From NCBI RefSeq assembly GCF_001514195.1, contig NZ_KQ948735.1:187172-251171 (forward strand): 64,000 bases of DNA. Direction: 5' to 3'. Source of the DNA: Streptomyces griseorubiginosus (GTDB lineage: Bacteria > Actinomycetota > Actinomycetes > Streptomycetales > Streptomycetaceae). Position 1 is the first letter of the stretch. Every line of letters begins with the position of its first letter. Made by a program: the position numbers and the translations under genes. Of the stretch, positions 1 through 8,283 are shown one piece after another. The notes under the pieces are model-generated. The model searched no databases and had not been told where the DNA came from. It saw only the letters and a list, made by a program, of their open reading frames with translations.

Positions 1-514
1 TCTGGAACGCCGTCTTGTTGTAGTAGAGCCCGTAGGCGTCGCCGAGGAGCGGTGCGGCACAGCGGTCGCCGTCGAACTGGGTGTACTGGTTCATCGCGGC
101 CGGGAAGGTGGTGTCCGGGTCGATGCCCGACTTCTTGAAGAAGGGGTTCAGGTCGACCAGCGCGCCCGAGGAGCAGAACTTGCCCACGTTGTTCGTGGTG
201 AACGACGAGATGACGTCCGGGGCCTTGGGGCCGCCGGTGCGCAGTGCCTGGTTGATCTTGTCGTCGGTCATGTTGCCGACGACGTTGACGTGGATGTTGG
301 GGTGCGCCTTCTCGAAGCCCGCGACCAGTGCCTTCACCCCCGCCACCTCGGAGTCCGCGCTCCAGGCGTGCCAGAAGTTGATGGTCGTCTCCTTGGACGC
401 GTCGTCGTCGGCCCCCGAGGAGGCCTGGCCGGTACAGGCGGTGGTGACGAGCACGGCGGACACGGTCAGGGCAAAAGCCGCTTTTCGGGCGGACGAGGGT
501 ATGGCTGAGCGCAT
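1..514 (-). CDS. Sugar ABC transporter substrate-binding lipoprotein, N-terminal part (cut by window edge)
   Basis: This is the first ~171 residues of an extracellular solute-binding protein; the C-terminus lies outside the window. The ATG at 514 opens a basic N-terminus, a hydrophobic segment and a lipobox-like VTTAC with Cys27. The mature start reads TINFWHAWSADS, typical of family-1 sugar-binding proteins that deliver oligosaccharides to a membrane permease. The ROK regulator gene lies 54 bp upstream in the same direction, so the pair probably forms a sugar-responsive operon whose permease genes are off the window. The sugar cannot be named from this fragment. Confidence 0.85.
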   Translation of the reverse strand, partial: MRSAIPSSARKAAFALTVSAVLVTTACTGQASSGADDDASKETTINFWHAWSADSEVAGVKALVAGFEKAHPNIHVNVVGNMTDDKINQALRTGGPKAPDVISSFTTNNVGKFCSSGALVDLNPFFKKSGIDPDTTFPAAMNQYTQFDGDRCAAPLLGDAYGLYYNKTAFQ

Positions 515-568
515 GACGAGGTCTCCCAGGGGCGGGCGGTGAGGTGAGGGTGTGGGGGAGTCGGAGGG

Positions 569-1762
569 TCAGCGCGAGGTGTCGAAGACCTCGTCGCGGG
601 TGGCCGCGAGCGCGCTCTCCAGCGCGCCGCGCAGTACGGGGTGTTCACGGACGTCGCCGACGACCAGCCGGGGCCGGGAGGCTGCCAGTTCCTCCAGCTC
701 GTCCTGGACGAGGTCACGCAGGGTGTCGCCGCCGGCGGTGAGCGAGGCGCCGCTGAGGACGACGAGTTCGGGATCGAGGACGGACACGAGCGAGGCGAGA
801 CCGGTGGCGAGACGGGTGGCGTAGGTCTGGAGGAGCAGCCGGTTCAGCACGGTTTCCTCGGCGACTGCTCGCTCCACGAGGGCGGCGGCGGCCTCGGCGT
901 ACGGCCCGGAGGGGATGTCCGTCATGCCGAGCTCGCGGGCGAGGCGGGGGATGGCCTGGGAGCCGGCGAGCTCCTGGTAGCCACCGCTGTTGGCCTTGGT
1001 GACATGCCGTACCAGGGGTGCTCCGGGAACCGGCAGGAAACCTACCTCTCCCGCGCCGCCGGTCCAGCCGCGGTGCAGCCGGCCGCCGAGGACCAGGGCG
1101 GCGCCGAGGCCGCCCTCGTTCCACAGCAGCACGAAGTCCTCGTGCCCGCGGGCCGCGCCGAGCCGCTGCTCGGCCACGGCGACGAGGTTGACGTCGTTCT
1201 CGTACTCGACCGGCATCGGCAGGACGGCGGCGAGCTCGTCGAGGAGGGCCGGGGTGTGCCAGCCGGGCAGATGGGAGGCGTAGCGCAGCCGGCCCGTGTT
1301 GGGGTCGAAGGCGCCCGGGGTGCCGATGACGAGCCGGTGGAGGTCGCCGCGGGCGAGTCCGGCCGCCTTCACCGCGCCGTCCAGGGCATCGGTGACCTGG
1401 CGGACGACGGGCTGGGTGGGCCGCCGTCCCGGGGTCGGGAGTTCGTAGGAGCCCACCGTGCGGCCGGTGATGTCGGCGACCGCGGCGAGGATGCGCTCCG
1501 GGGTGACGTCGAGCCCGGCGGCGTACGCGGCGGTCGGGTCGACCTCGTACAGCTGGGCGTTGGGGCCCGGCCTGCCCTCGCTGGTGCCGGTGGCGAGGAC
1601 GAGCCCCGACGCCTCCAGGCGGGCCAGGAGCTGGGACGCGGTCGGCTTGGACAGCCCGGTGAGCTTGCCGATCCGGGTGCGGGAGAGGGGGCCGTGCTCC
1701 AGCAGGAGGTCGAGCGCGGCACGGTCGTTCATGGCGCGGAGCGTGCGTGGTGTGCCTGCCAT
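569..1762 (-). CDS. ROK family transcriptional regulator
   Basis: A 397-residue ROK protein with an N-terminal winged helix (RIGKLTGLSKPTASQLLARLE, residues ~32-52) followed by a sugar-kinase-like fold. The Zn-binding CxCGxxGCxE motif of canonical ROK proteins is absent: the matching stretch reads SGGYQELAGSQAI. The C-terminal half may therefore sense ligand without the usual zinc site. It lies directly upstream of the sugar-binding lipoprotein gene and probably controls it. A palindrome at 1818-1832 in its promoter region is the likely operator. From memory it resembles the S. coelicolor SCO2657 locus, but that was not tested. ROK assignment is secure; ligand unknown. Confidence 0.9.
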   Translation of the reverse strand: MAGTPRTLRAMNDRAALDLLLEHGPLSRTRIGKLTGLSKPTASQLLARLEASGLVLATGTSEGRPGPNAQLYEVDPTAAYAAGLDVTPERILAAVADITGRTVGSYELPTPGRRPTQPVVRQVTDALDGAVKAAGLARGDLHRLVIGTPGAFDPNTGRLRYASHLPGWHTPALLDELAAVLPMPVEYENDVNLVAVAEQRLGAARGHEDFVLLWNEGGLGAALVLGGRLHRGWTGGAGEVGFLPVPGAPLVRHVTKANSGGYQELAGSQAIPRLARELGMTDIPSGPYAEAAAALVERAVAEETVLNRLLLQTYATRLATGLASLVSVLDPELVVLSGASLTAGGDTLRDLVQDELEELAASRPRLVVGDVREHPVLRGALESALAATRDEVFDTSR

Positions 1763-1817
1763 GGGTGCCCCTCTCCGTGACTACAGGGAAAAGACGACTC
1801 TAGAGAAAGATGACTGT

Positions 1818-1832
1818 TAGGAAGGTTTCCTA
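1818..1832. promoter_or_regulatory. Probable ROK operator
   Basis: TAGGAA-GGT-TTCCTA is a perfect palindrome with 6-bp arms, 55 bp upstream of the ROK start. It resembles the TTAGGAAA/TTTCCTAA sites I recall for Streptomyces ROK regulators. Autoregulation is inferred. Confidence 0.55.
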
Positions 1833-1891
1833 TCGGATGCAGAGAACGTAGGTCTGGACCTCGGGAGAGTCAAGAGGGGGCGAACCAAGAA

Positions 1892-1925
1892 CCCCCGCAG
1901 GAAACGGAGTCGTTACCTGCGGGGG
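1892..1925 (-). terminator. Intrinsic terminator of the secreted-protein gene
   Basis: A 10-bp stem (CCCCCGCAGG / CCTGCGGGGG) with a 14-nt loop begins ~20 bp after the stop at 1946. The minus-strand sequence after it is T-rich (TTCTTGG). Confidence 0.65.
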
Positions 1926-1945
1926 CCGGTGGAGGGGAAGGGTTC

Positions 1946-2791
1946 TTACCGCACGTCGACGTAGTCGCCCGCGGCCGTCGCCGCACCGGTGGTGGCCGTG
2001 CCCGCGAAGACGTACCGGTAGTAGCCGTCCCTGGTGGCCTTCGTGGTCGTCTTCAGCGCGCCGCCGGTGCCGGAGGTCACCGACTTGAGGGTGGTGTAAC
2101 CGCTCGCCCCCTTGGCACGGAACTGGAGGGTCGCCTTCTGGGAGACGTAACCCGTGTACCTGCCGCTGTCCCAGTCGGCCCGGGTCAGCTTGCCGGTGAC
2201 CGTGAGGGTCGCGCCCTTCTTCACCGGCTCGGGCGCCGCGTCCGCGGTGAGCTTCGCCGCGCGCTTGATCTGGACGCCGCTGCCGAGCGGGCCCCACAGG
2301 TCCGAGTGGTAGTCGAGGCTGATGTGGCCGTCGGAACCGTCGTCGTCCTGGTCGAACCGGTTGTAGACGCCCGCCGCCTTCCAGGTGGTGGCGTCGGCGG
2401 CCTCGAACAGATTGCCCGAGGGGTCCAGGACGAGCGTCTCCGTGCAGGACTCCGTCACGGTGGTGGCCGTCGTCGCCGTGGTGGCGCACTGGGGCGCGGT
2501 GAGGAGGTCCGGCTCGATCGTGTTCTGCATCCGGCTGAGCGTGCCGCGGTAGAGGACGACGCCCGCGAACGTCTTCTTGTAGTCGATCGTCAGGTCGGAC
2601 GGCCGGGTCAGCGTGTACGTGACCGGTGCCTTCACGATGCCGGTCGTCCCGGCGACGATCGCCTTCCCGTGGTTCACGGTGACGTCGGAGAAGACCAGGT
2701 CGGGGCTGGTGGTGGCCGACGCGGCGGGCGCGATCAGGCCGGTCAGGGCCAGGGCACCGGACACGCCGATGCCTATGGCGAGCTTTCTCAT
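1946..2791 (-). CDS. Secreted protein of unknown function
   Basis: The protein starts MRKLAIGIGVSGALALTG and has a Sec-type signal peptide ending near APAASA; an in-frame ATG four codons upstream (2803) is an alternative start. The mature ~250 residues are rich in Thr, Asp, Lys and Val, with beta-strand-like stretches such as VTYTLTRPSDLTIDYKKTF. A pair of Cys residues sits near the middle (CATT...ESCTE). No catalytic motif is visible. The final ~90 residues (GATLTVTGKLTRADWDSG onward) look like an Ig-like beta-sandwich. It is flanked by the ROK and MscS genes and has its own terminator. Extracytoplasmic location is well supported; function unknown. Confidence 0.75.
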   Translation of the reverse strand: MRKLAIGIGVSGALALTGLIAPAASATTSPDLVFSDVTVNHGKAIVAGTTGIVKAPVTYTLTRPSDLTIDYKKTFAGVVLYRGTLSRMQNTIEPDLLTAPQCATTATTATTVTESCTETLVLDPSGNLFEAADATTWKAAGVYNRFDQDDDGSDGHISLDYHSDLWGPLGSGVQIKRAAKLTADAAPEPVKKGATLTVTGKLTRADWDSGRYTGYVSQKATLQFRAKGASGYTTLKSVTSGTGGALKTTTKATRDGYYRYVFAGTATTGAATAAGDYVDVR

Positions 2792-2921
2792 GTGTTTCCC
2801 CACATTCGAAACGGGCCCCTGGGCGTTGCGCTCCAGAACAAGGGCCCGTTGTGGGGGCGACGTTAGATGATCATGCTTGTGGGGGGAATGGGCCCTTCAC
2901 GTGAAGATGGTGAGAATGCTG

Positions 2922-4028
2922 CTACTTCGCCGCCGGGCGCTGCGCCGGGGTCGACGCCAGCGGGGAGGCCGCCGCGTGCTGGGGCGACTCGGAGTTCGAG
3001 AAGACCGAGGGGGCCGCCACCGCCGCGCTCGGATCGTCGGACTCCTCCTCCGCGGGGACCGTCGCGCCGCCGACGATCCGGATGTCCGCCGCGTCGAAGG
3101 CGTGCTTGATGCGCCAGCGCAGCTCGCGCTCGACCGTCAGGGACTTGCCCGGCATCGTCTTGGCGGAGACCCGCACGACCATGGAGTCCAGCAGGACGCT
3201 GTCCAGGCCGAGAACCTCGATCGGGCTCCACAGGAGCTCGTTCCAGGGCTCCTCCTTGCTCATCTTCTCGGCGACCTCGCCCAGCACCCGCTTGACCTTG
3301 TCGAGGTCCTCCGAGGCCCGCAGGGTCACGTCCACGCCGGCCGTGGCCCAGCCCTGGGAGAGGTTGCCGATCCGCTTGACCTCGCCGTTGCGGACGTACC
3401 AGATCTCGCCCTGGTCACCGCGGAGCTTGGTCACCCGCAGTCCGACCTCGATGACCTCGCCGGAGGCCACACCCGCGTCGATGGTGTCGCCGACGCCGTA
3501 CTGGTCCTCCAGGATCATGAAGACACCGGAGAGGAAGTCCGTGACGAGGTTGCGGGCGCCGAAACCGATCGCCACACCCGCGACACCGGCCGACGCCAGC
3601 AGGGGCGCCAGGTTGATCTCGAAGGCCCCCAGGACCATCAGGGCGGCCGTGCCCAGGATGATGAAGCTCGCCACCGAGCGCAGCACCGAGCCGATCGCCT
3701 GCGAGCGCTGCCGCCGCCGCTCGTTGTTGACGAGCAGCCCGCCGATCGCGGTGCCGTCGACCGCCTGGGCGGTGCGGTTCATCCGGTCGATCAGCTTGGT
3801 GATGGCCCGCCGCACGACCATTCTCAGCACCCCTGCGATCACCAGGATCAGCAGGACGCGCAGGCTGATCGCCAGCCAGGTCGACCAGTTCTGCTCGACC
3901 CAGCTGGCGGCGTTCGTCGCGCTCTCCTGGGCGTCCTGAAGGGACGGGACCGTCACGGCGGACGGCGACTCCGAGGGAGTCGGCGTCGGTGACGAACCGG
4001 CGGCCAGTAGGACGGCGGACAAGGACAC
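2922..4028 (-). CDS. MscS family mechanosensitive ion channel
   Basis: A 368-residue small-conductance mechanosensitive channel protein. A short extracytoplasmic N-terminus rich in S/T/P precedes a TM helix (WLAISLRVLLILVIAGVL). Next come a second membrane region (SFIILGTAALMVLGAF) and the pore-lining TM3-like segment with Gly/Ala pattern (LLASAGVAGVAIGFGARNLVTDFLSG). The beta domain follows (QYGVGDTIDAGVASGEVIEVGLRVTKLR). The C-terminal tail is acidic/proline-rich. I chose the GTG at 4028 because GGAGG lies 8 nt before it; an upstream in-frame ATG at 4115 lacks such a site. It would release solutes on hypo-osmotic shock. Confidence 0.92.
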   Translation of the reverse strand: MSLSAVLLAAGSSPTPTPSESPSAVTVPSLQDAQESATNAASWVEQNWSTWLAISLRVLLILVIAGVLRMVVRRAITKLIDRMNRTAQAVDGTAIGGLLVNNERRRQRSQAIGSVLRSVASFIILGTAALMVLGAFEINLAPLLASAGVAGVAIGFGARNLVTDFLSGVFMILEDQYGVGDTIDAGVASGEVIEVGLRVTKLRGDQGEIWYVRNGEVKRIGNLSQGWATAGVDVTLRASEDLDKVKRVLGEVAEKMSKEEPWNELLWSPIEVLGLDSVLLDSMVVRVSAKTMPGKSLTVERELRWRIKHAFDAADIRIVGGATVPAEEESDDPSAAVAAPSVFSNSESPQHAAASPLASTPAQRPAAK

Positions 4029-4311
4029 GGCAGGTACCTCCAGGTGCTTGCGTCTGCCGTCCGGCAGGGCGGTCAAGGTCACGAAAAGGTCACCGGTACG
4101 GCAGAACAACCACACTAACGGTGCATCGTGTGGGGATCGTTGCCATGTACGAGGGAGAGACGGGCTTCACCTGGGGATGAAGAAATGTGTGGTCGAAAAC
4201 ACTCCCAGCCCGTTACCGGGACATGGTGGCGTTTCTCCCGGCCAAGAGGGGAGACTGACCTCAGATCGTCCCGGCGCGAGCCACGCGCCGCCGACGCCCA
4301 AGGAGGCATCC

Positions 4312-4848
4312 GTGCCGCATGTCCTGGTCCTCAACGCGTCGTACGAGCCTCTCGGCGTCGTACCGCTCCGCCGCGCGCTCGTCCTCGTCCTGGAGAACAA
4401 AGCGGTCTCCCTGGAGGAATCCGGCGCCTTCATGCACAGCGCGACCGTCACAGTCCCCGCACCCAGCGTGGTCCGGCTCAAAAGGTTCGTCAGGGTTCCT
4501 TACCGAGGTCCCGTGCCTCTCACCCGCAGGGCGCTCTTCGCGCGCGACGGGGGCCGGTGCATGTACTGCGGTGGCGTCGCAACCAGCGTCGACCACGTCA
4601 TCCCGCGCAGCCGCGGGGGCAAGCACGTCTGGGACAACGTGGTGGCGTCCTGCCGCCGCTGCAACCATGTGAAGGCCGACCGACACCTGTTCGAAATCGG
4701 CTGGCGGCTGCGCCACAAACCCGCTCCACCCACCGGTCTGGCCTGGCGCATCATCGGCACCGGGCATAGGGACCCGCGCTGGTTGCCCTACTTGCAGCCG
4801 TACGGCGCGGAGGACGCCATGGCCCGGATCGACGGCATCTCAGCCTGA
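4312..4848 (+). CDS. HNH endonuclease
   Basis: A 178-residue HNH nuclease. The GTG at 4312 is preceded by AAGGAGG and opens PHVLVLNASYEPLGVV, the N-terminus typical of this actinobacterial family. The nuclease core lies at residues ~77-125. It has CMYC and CRRC knuckles for zinc, the DHVIPRSRGGKHVWDN block supplying the catalytic His and Asn, and the second-half HVKADR. Family members usually stand alone; the target is unknown. It is transcribed divergently from the MscS gene and ends 131 bp from the convergent ABC permease gene. Confidence 0.92.
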   Translation: MPHVLVLNASYEPLGVVPLRRALVLVLENKAVSLEESGAFMHSATVTVPAPSVVRLKRFVRVPYRGPVPLTRRALFARDGGRCMYCGGVATSVDHVIPRSRGGKHVWDNVVASCRRCNHVKADRHLFEIGWRLRHKPAPPTGLAWRIIGTGHRDPRWLPYLQPYGAEDAMARIDGISA

Positions 4849-4979
4849 CGACGATCCGGGCCTTTGTGCAGCCGCAGGCGCGCATGCGGCCGCAGCCGCC
4901 CACGCGCGTGCGGCCGCGCCCGCGGCCCGGATCCGGCCCCGGAGGCCCCCTGTACCTCCGGGACCGGACACTCATGCCC

Positions 4980-6599
4980 TCACGTGTACCGCAGCTCAGC
5001 CGGGCGGACCGAGCGGCGCAGCAGCGGCAGTGAGGTCGCGGCGGCGAGGAGACAGGCCGCGTAGACGCCGAGCGGGACCAGGAGGGCGGCGTACGGCATG
5101 ACCGGGGCCCCGTCCGCGGTGAGGCGGGCGTAGCAGACGCCGATCGCCATGCCCCCGGCGCCGCCCAGCAGCAGTGCGGGCCCGAGCGGCAGGGCCGTCT
5201 CCAGGAGCAGCGCCCGGCCCAGGACCGACCGGGGCACCCCGGCGGCGGTCTGCGCGGCCAGGCCGCGGCGCCGGGCGGCCAGGGACTCGACGGTGCCGAC
5301 GGCGAGGCCGCCGAGGGCGATCGCGAGCGCGACCAGGATCGCCAGCGCCGTCAGGTCGAGCCCTGTCTCGTAGTACGACATGCTCGCGCCGAGCCGGTCC
5401 GCGCGGGTCGCGTGGAGATCGGCCAGCATCGCCTGGCGGACGCCCACGTAGGCCGTTCCGACGACCGTCACCAGCAGCACCGCCGCGTGGGTGCGGGCCG
5501 CGGCCCACGGGTCCTCGCGCAGCCGTTCCGCCGCGATCAGCGTGGCCGCCGTACGGGCCCGGCGGGCGAGCACCCGGCCCGTCACCCGGGCCGTCCCGCC
5601 GACGAGCCCCACCGCGGCCGCGCCGACCACCACGAGCAGACCGGCCACGATCAGCGGCGGCCCGCCGTAGGCCGGAGTGCGCTGGGGCCCTCCTCGGGAG
5701 GTGAGGGCCACGGCGACCGGCGCAGAGGCGGCCAGGAACAGCACCGCGGCCGCGAACAGCAGCCCCGAGGCCCGCCCCGAACGCGGCCGCACCCGCCGTA
5801 CCCGTCCCAGCGGGGAGGCCACCACGCGGCGCAGGGCCACCGCGCCCGCGACCGCACCCAGCACCGGCACACCGAGCCCGGTCACCACGACCCCGGCCCA
5901 GGCCAGTGCGGGCGGGTTCTGCCACCCGGTCAGCATCACGACCACGGCGGCGGACGTCGTGAGCACCGAGCCGAGCAGACAGGCCAGGCCCGTCTCCAGC
6001 GCCGAGATCCGCCGTACCTGTGCGGGCGTGGCGCCGGCCAGCCGCAGCGCGGCCAGCCGGCGGTCGCGGTGCACGGCTCCGATACGGGCGCACTGGCCCA
6101 GGAAGCCGAGCACGGGGACCAGCAGGAGCAGCAGGGTGACGATCACGCCCGAGCGGGTGCCGGGCTGGTCGAGGAGGCCGGCGCCGAGGGAGACCGCGTA
6201 CTGCCCCTGGAGCGAGGCGAGCGCGGCCGCGGCCAGCGCGAACCCGGTCGCGAGCGCCGCCCCGAGCGCCGTGAGCCCCACCCGCCACCACTCCCGCCGA
6301 TCGGAACCCCGGGTGAGCAGCCAGGCCAGGCGGAGGTCGGTGCCCAGGGGGCCGTTGGTGCGGGTGGCGGGGGCGGTGTTCTGTGGGTCTTTGGCGCGGG
6401 TGGCGGGGGCGGTGTTCCGTAGGTCTTTGGCGCGGGTGGCGGGGGCGGTGTTCTGGGGGTCTTTGGTGCCGGTGGCGCGGTTGGTGTTCTGTGGGTCTTC
6501 GGCGCCGGTGGCGGGATTGGTGCCCCGTGTGCCTTCGGTGCGGGTGGCGCGGGCGGTGCTCTGCGGGTCTTCCTGCCTGGCCGTGGGGTCTGTGCTCAC
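4980..6599 (-). CDS. FtsX-like ABC transporter permease
   Basis: A 539-residue MacB/FtsX-type permease with two halves of membrane helices and a C-terminal FtsX domain (LTALAILVALAIALGGLAVGTVESLAARRRG onward). The GTG at 6599 overlaps the ATPase stop by 4 bp (GTGA), fixing the start. The first ~80 residues are unusual: a cytoplasmic stretch of 12-residue repeats (DPQNTAPATRAK-like) encoded by a 36-bp tandem array. With the upstream ATPase it would form an efflux or lipoprotein-type exporter, and the operon begins with a PadR repressor. Such PadR-ABC trios often respond to antibiotics or peptides; the substrate here is unknown. Confidence 0.9.
   Translation of the reverse strand: MSTDPTARQEDPQSTARATRTEGTRGTNPATGAEDPQNTNRATGTKDPQNTAPATRAKDLRNTAPATRAKDPQNTAPATRTNGPLGTDLRLAWLLTRGSDRREWWRVGLTALGAALATGFALAAAALASLQGQYAVSLGAGLLDQPGTRSGVIVTLLLLLVPVLGFLGQCARIGAVHRDRRLAALRLAGATPAQVRRISALETGLACLLGSVLTTSAAVVVMLTGWQNPPALAWAGVVVTGLGVPVLGAVAGAVALRRVVASPLGRVRRVRPRSGRASGLLFAAAVLFLAASAPVAVALTSRGGPQRTPAYGGPPLIVAGLLVVVGAAAVGLVGGTARVTGRVLARRARTAATLIAAERLREDPWAAARTHAAVLLVTVVGTAYVGVRQAMLADLHATRADRLGASMSYYETGLDLTALAILVALAIALGGLAVGTVESLAARRRGLAAQTAAGVPRSVLGRALLLETALPLGPALLLGGAGGMAIGVCYARLTADGAPVMPYAALLVPLGVYAACLLAAATSLPLLRRSVRPAELRYT
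6358..6573 (-). repeat. 36-bp in-frame minisatellite, six copies
   Basis: Six tandem 36-bp units begin at 6358, 6394, 6430, 6466, 6502 and 6538. The middle units are nearly identical and the end units diverged. Each encodes 12 residues of the DPQNTAPATRAK type at the N-terminus of the ABC permease. The unit is a multiple of 3, so copy changes keep the frame. Confidence 0.9.
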
Positions 6600-7306
6600 G
6601 CGGTCACCTCCGCGCCCGCCACGGCCCCGTCGGCCATCCGGAGCTCGCGGTCGGCGTAGGCCGCCACCTGGGTGTCGTGGGTGACCAGCAGGATCGCGGT
6701 GCCGGACTCGCGGGCCGTGTGGACCAGTGCGGTCATGACCTGCTCGCTCGCCAGGGAGTCCAGCGCGCCGGTGGGCTCGTCGGCGAAGACGGCCTTCGGG
6801 CCGGTGACCAGGGCCCGGGCCAGCGCGGTCCGCTGGGCCTGGCCGCCGCTCATCTCGCCGGGCCGCAGCTCCGACTGCCCGCGCACACCGAACCGCTCCA
6901 GCCATTCACCGGCCCGGGTGTGCGCCTGGGCGCGCGAGACGCCGGCGAGCAGCAGCGGCAGCGCCACGTTGTCGAGCGCGGTCAGCTCCGGGATCAGCTG
7001 GCCGAACTGGAAGACCACGCCGAACTCGGTGCGGCGCAGCTCGCTCAGCCGCTTCTCGGGCAGCTGGTCGAGGCGCTCACCGCGGTAGGACACCGCACCG
7101 GTGTCGGGGCGGACGATCCCGGCCAGGCAGTGCAGCAGCGTCGACTTCCCGCTGCCGCTGGTGCCGGTGACGGCGAGGATCTCGCCCGCGTCCAGCCGCA
7201 GCGAGGCACCGCGCAGGGCCTCCGTCCTGCCGTGGGCCCTGCCGTACGCCTTGCCGAGGTCGCGCCCTTCGAGAAGTGGCACCGAAGTGTCCCCCTTGCT
7301 GCTCAT
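6596..7306 (-). CDS. ABC transporter ATP-binding protein (LolD/MacB type)
   Basis: A 236-residue ATPase with Walker A GTSGSGKST, Q-loop FQFGQLIP, signature MSGGQAQRTALA, Walker B AVFADEPTGALD and switch VTHD. The DEPTGALD form is typical of MacB/LolD/FtsE ATPases that pair with FtsX-like permeases. The ATG at 7306 overlaps the PadR stop (ATGA), and its own stop overlaps the permease start (GTGA), so the three genes are translationally coupled. It powers the adjacent permease at the cytoplasmic membrane. Confidence 0.94.
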   Translation of the reverse strand: MSSKGDTSVPLLEGRDLGKAYGRAHGRTEALRGASLRLDAGEILAVTGTSGSGKSTLLHCLAGIVRPDTGAVSYRGERLDQLPEKRLSELRRTEFGVVFQFGQLIPELTALDNVALPLLLAGVSRAQAHTRAGEWLERFGVRGQSELRPGEMSGGQAQRTALARALVTGPKAVFADEPTGALDSLASEQVMTALVHTARESGTAILLVTHDTQVAAYADRELRMADGAVAGAEVTA

Positions 7307-7836
7307 GCCGAGTCGACCTCGGCGGTCAGAGTGGTGAGCCGGGCCGCCGTGGTGGTCATCCAGCGGAGGTCGGCGTCCAGGTGGTTGAGGGCGTAGTCCG
7401 CCGAGAGCACGGTCGCGAGGTCGGCTCCGGGGGCGGTCTTGACCGCAGTGAGCTCCCGCATCCGCGCCATGTGGGCGGCACGCTGGGCCCTCAGGTAGGC
7501 GTCCGGGTCGCCTCCGGCCAGGATCGAGACGACGACCTTGGCGAAGATCTCGTTCGCCACGAAGGGCGCGGGCGGGGCGATCTGCCTGGCCCACTCGGCC
7601 AGTTCGCGCGCCCCCTCGTCGGTCGCGCGGTACTTGGTGCGCTCCGGGCCACCGTCCGAGTCGGTGCCGTCGACCTCGGCGAGACCGTCCCGGACCAGGC
7701 GCTGGAGGGTCGTGTAGACCTGCCCGTAGGCGAGCGGACGGGCCTGCGGGAAACGGTCGTCGTGGCGTCGCTTGAGGTCGTAGCCATGGCTCGGCCCACC
7801 GGCGAGCAGCCCCAGCAGGATGTGACGGGTGCTCAT
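7303..7836 (-). CDS. PadR family transcriptional regulator
   Basis: A 177-residue PadR-type winged-helix repressor. It starts MSTRHILLGLLAGGPSHGYDLKRRHDDRF, the PadR signature, and has the recognition region LAYGQVYTTLQRLVRDGL. A C-terminal helical dimerisation domain follows. It is the first gene of a three-gene operon with an ABC ATPase and permease, linked by ATGA and GTGA overlaps. It probably represses its own operon through the inverted repeat at 7841-7869 until an inducer, often the exported compound, binds. Confidence 0.93.
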   Translation of the reverse strand: MSTRHILLGLLAGGPSHGYDLKRRHDDRFPQARPLAYGQVYTTLQRLVRDGLAEVDGTDSDGGPERTKYRATDEGARELAEWARQIAPPAPFVANEIFAKVVVSILAGGDPDAYLRAQRAAHMARMRELTAVKTAPGADLATVLSADYALNHLDADLRWMTTTAARLTTLTAEVDSA

Positions 7837-7840
7837 GGAG

Positions 7841-7869
7841 CTCAGTATGCATCACGTACATGTACTGAG
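7841..7869. promoter_or_regulatory. Candidate PadR operator
   Basis: CTCAGTA (7841-7847) and TACTGAG (7863-7869) are perfect inverted arms separated by 15 bp, starting 5 bp upstream of the padR ATG. A nested palindrome GTACATGTAC lies at 7856-7865. The position suits autorepression. Confidence 0.55.
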
Positions 7870-8034
7870 TGAATAGTGATCACCAGACAGGGACTCCGTG
7901 CGATCGGTGGACGGGAGCGGTCGCGGCACGGAACATGACGAACAGCACGTTCTCCCCTCCTGTACGTCTGCCTTCGCGTCCACTGGGTAGGGCTGCGGTA
8001 ACCCCCGTCGTCGTACTCGACCAAGGAGGCCCCC

Positions 8035-8283
8035 GTGGCCGCATCGGCACACCTTCTGCTTCCGGCCCCGTCCAAACCCGGGGCGCCCGCTGACCACTTC
8101 TGTGTCTTCAGCGCCGAGGGCGCCTGCACCGAGACCCCCCTGACCAGTGAACCGCCGCTGCCCGACGCCGAGCCCCTCACCAGCGAACCGCCGCTCGCCG
8201 ACGCCGCCCCCCTGACCAGCGAGGCCGACACCTACCCCGAGCCCTGCCAGGCCGGCGGGTCCTACGACCACCTGGAGCCCTAG
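8035..8283 (+). CDS. Small acidic hypothetical protein, coupled to malQ
   Basis: An 82-residue ORF with a GTG start preceded by a strong AAGGAGG five bases upstream. Its TAG is immediately followed by the malQ ATG, implying coupled translation. The product is acidic and proline-rich. It has Cys in FCVFSAEGACTE, a tandem PLTSEPPLPDAE / PLTSEPPLADAA repeat and a third PLTSE. A further Cys sits near the C-terminus. No signal peptide or membrane helix is visible. I do not recognise the family. The ribosome site and coupling support a real gene, either a functional small protein or a leader that tunes malQ translation. Confidence 0.6.
   Translation: MAASAHLLLPAPSKPGAPADHFCVFSAEGACTETPLTSEPPLPDAEPLTSEPPLADAAPLTSEADTYPEPCQAGGSYDHLEP

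Noticed and set aside
4849..4979. Possible small gene or attachment site between the HNH and permease genes
   Set aside because: The segment is only GC-rich with GCGGCCGC-like repeats; no ribosome site, no conserved frame, no tRNA.
6600..6905. Longer N-terminus for the ABC permease
   Set aside because: It overlaps the ATPase gene in another frame; the GTGA junction fixes the start at 6599.
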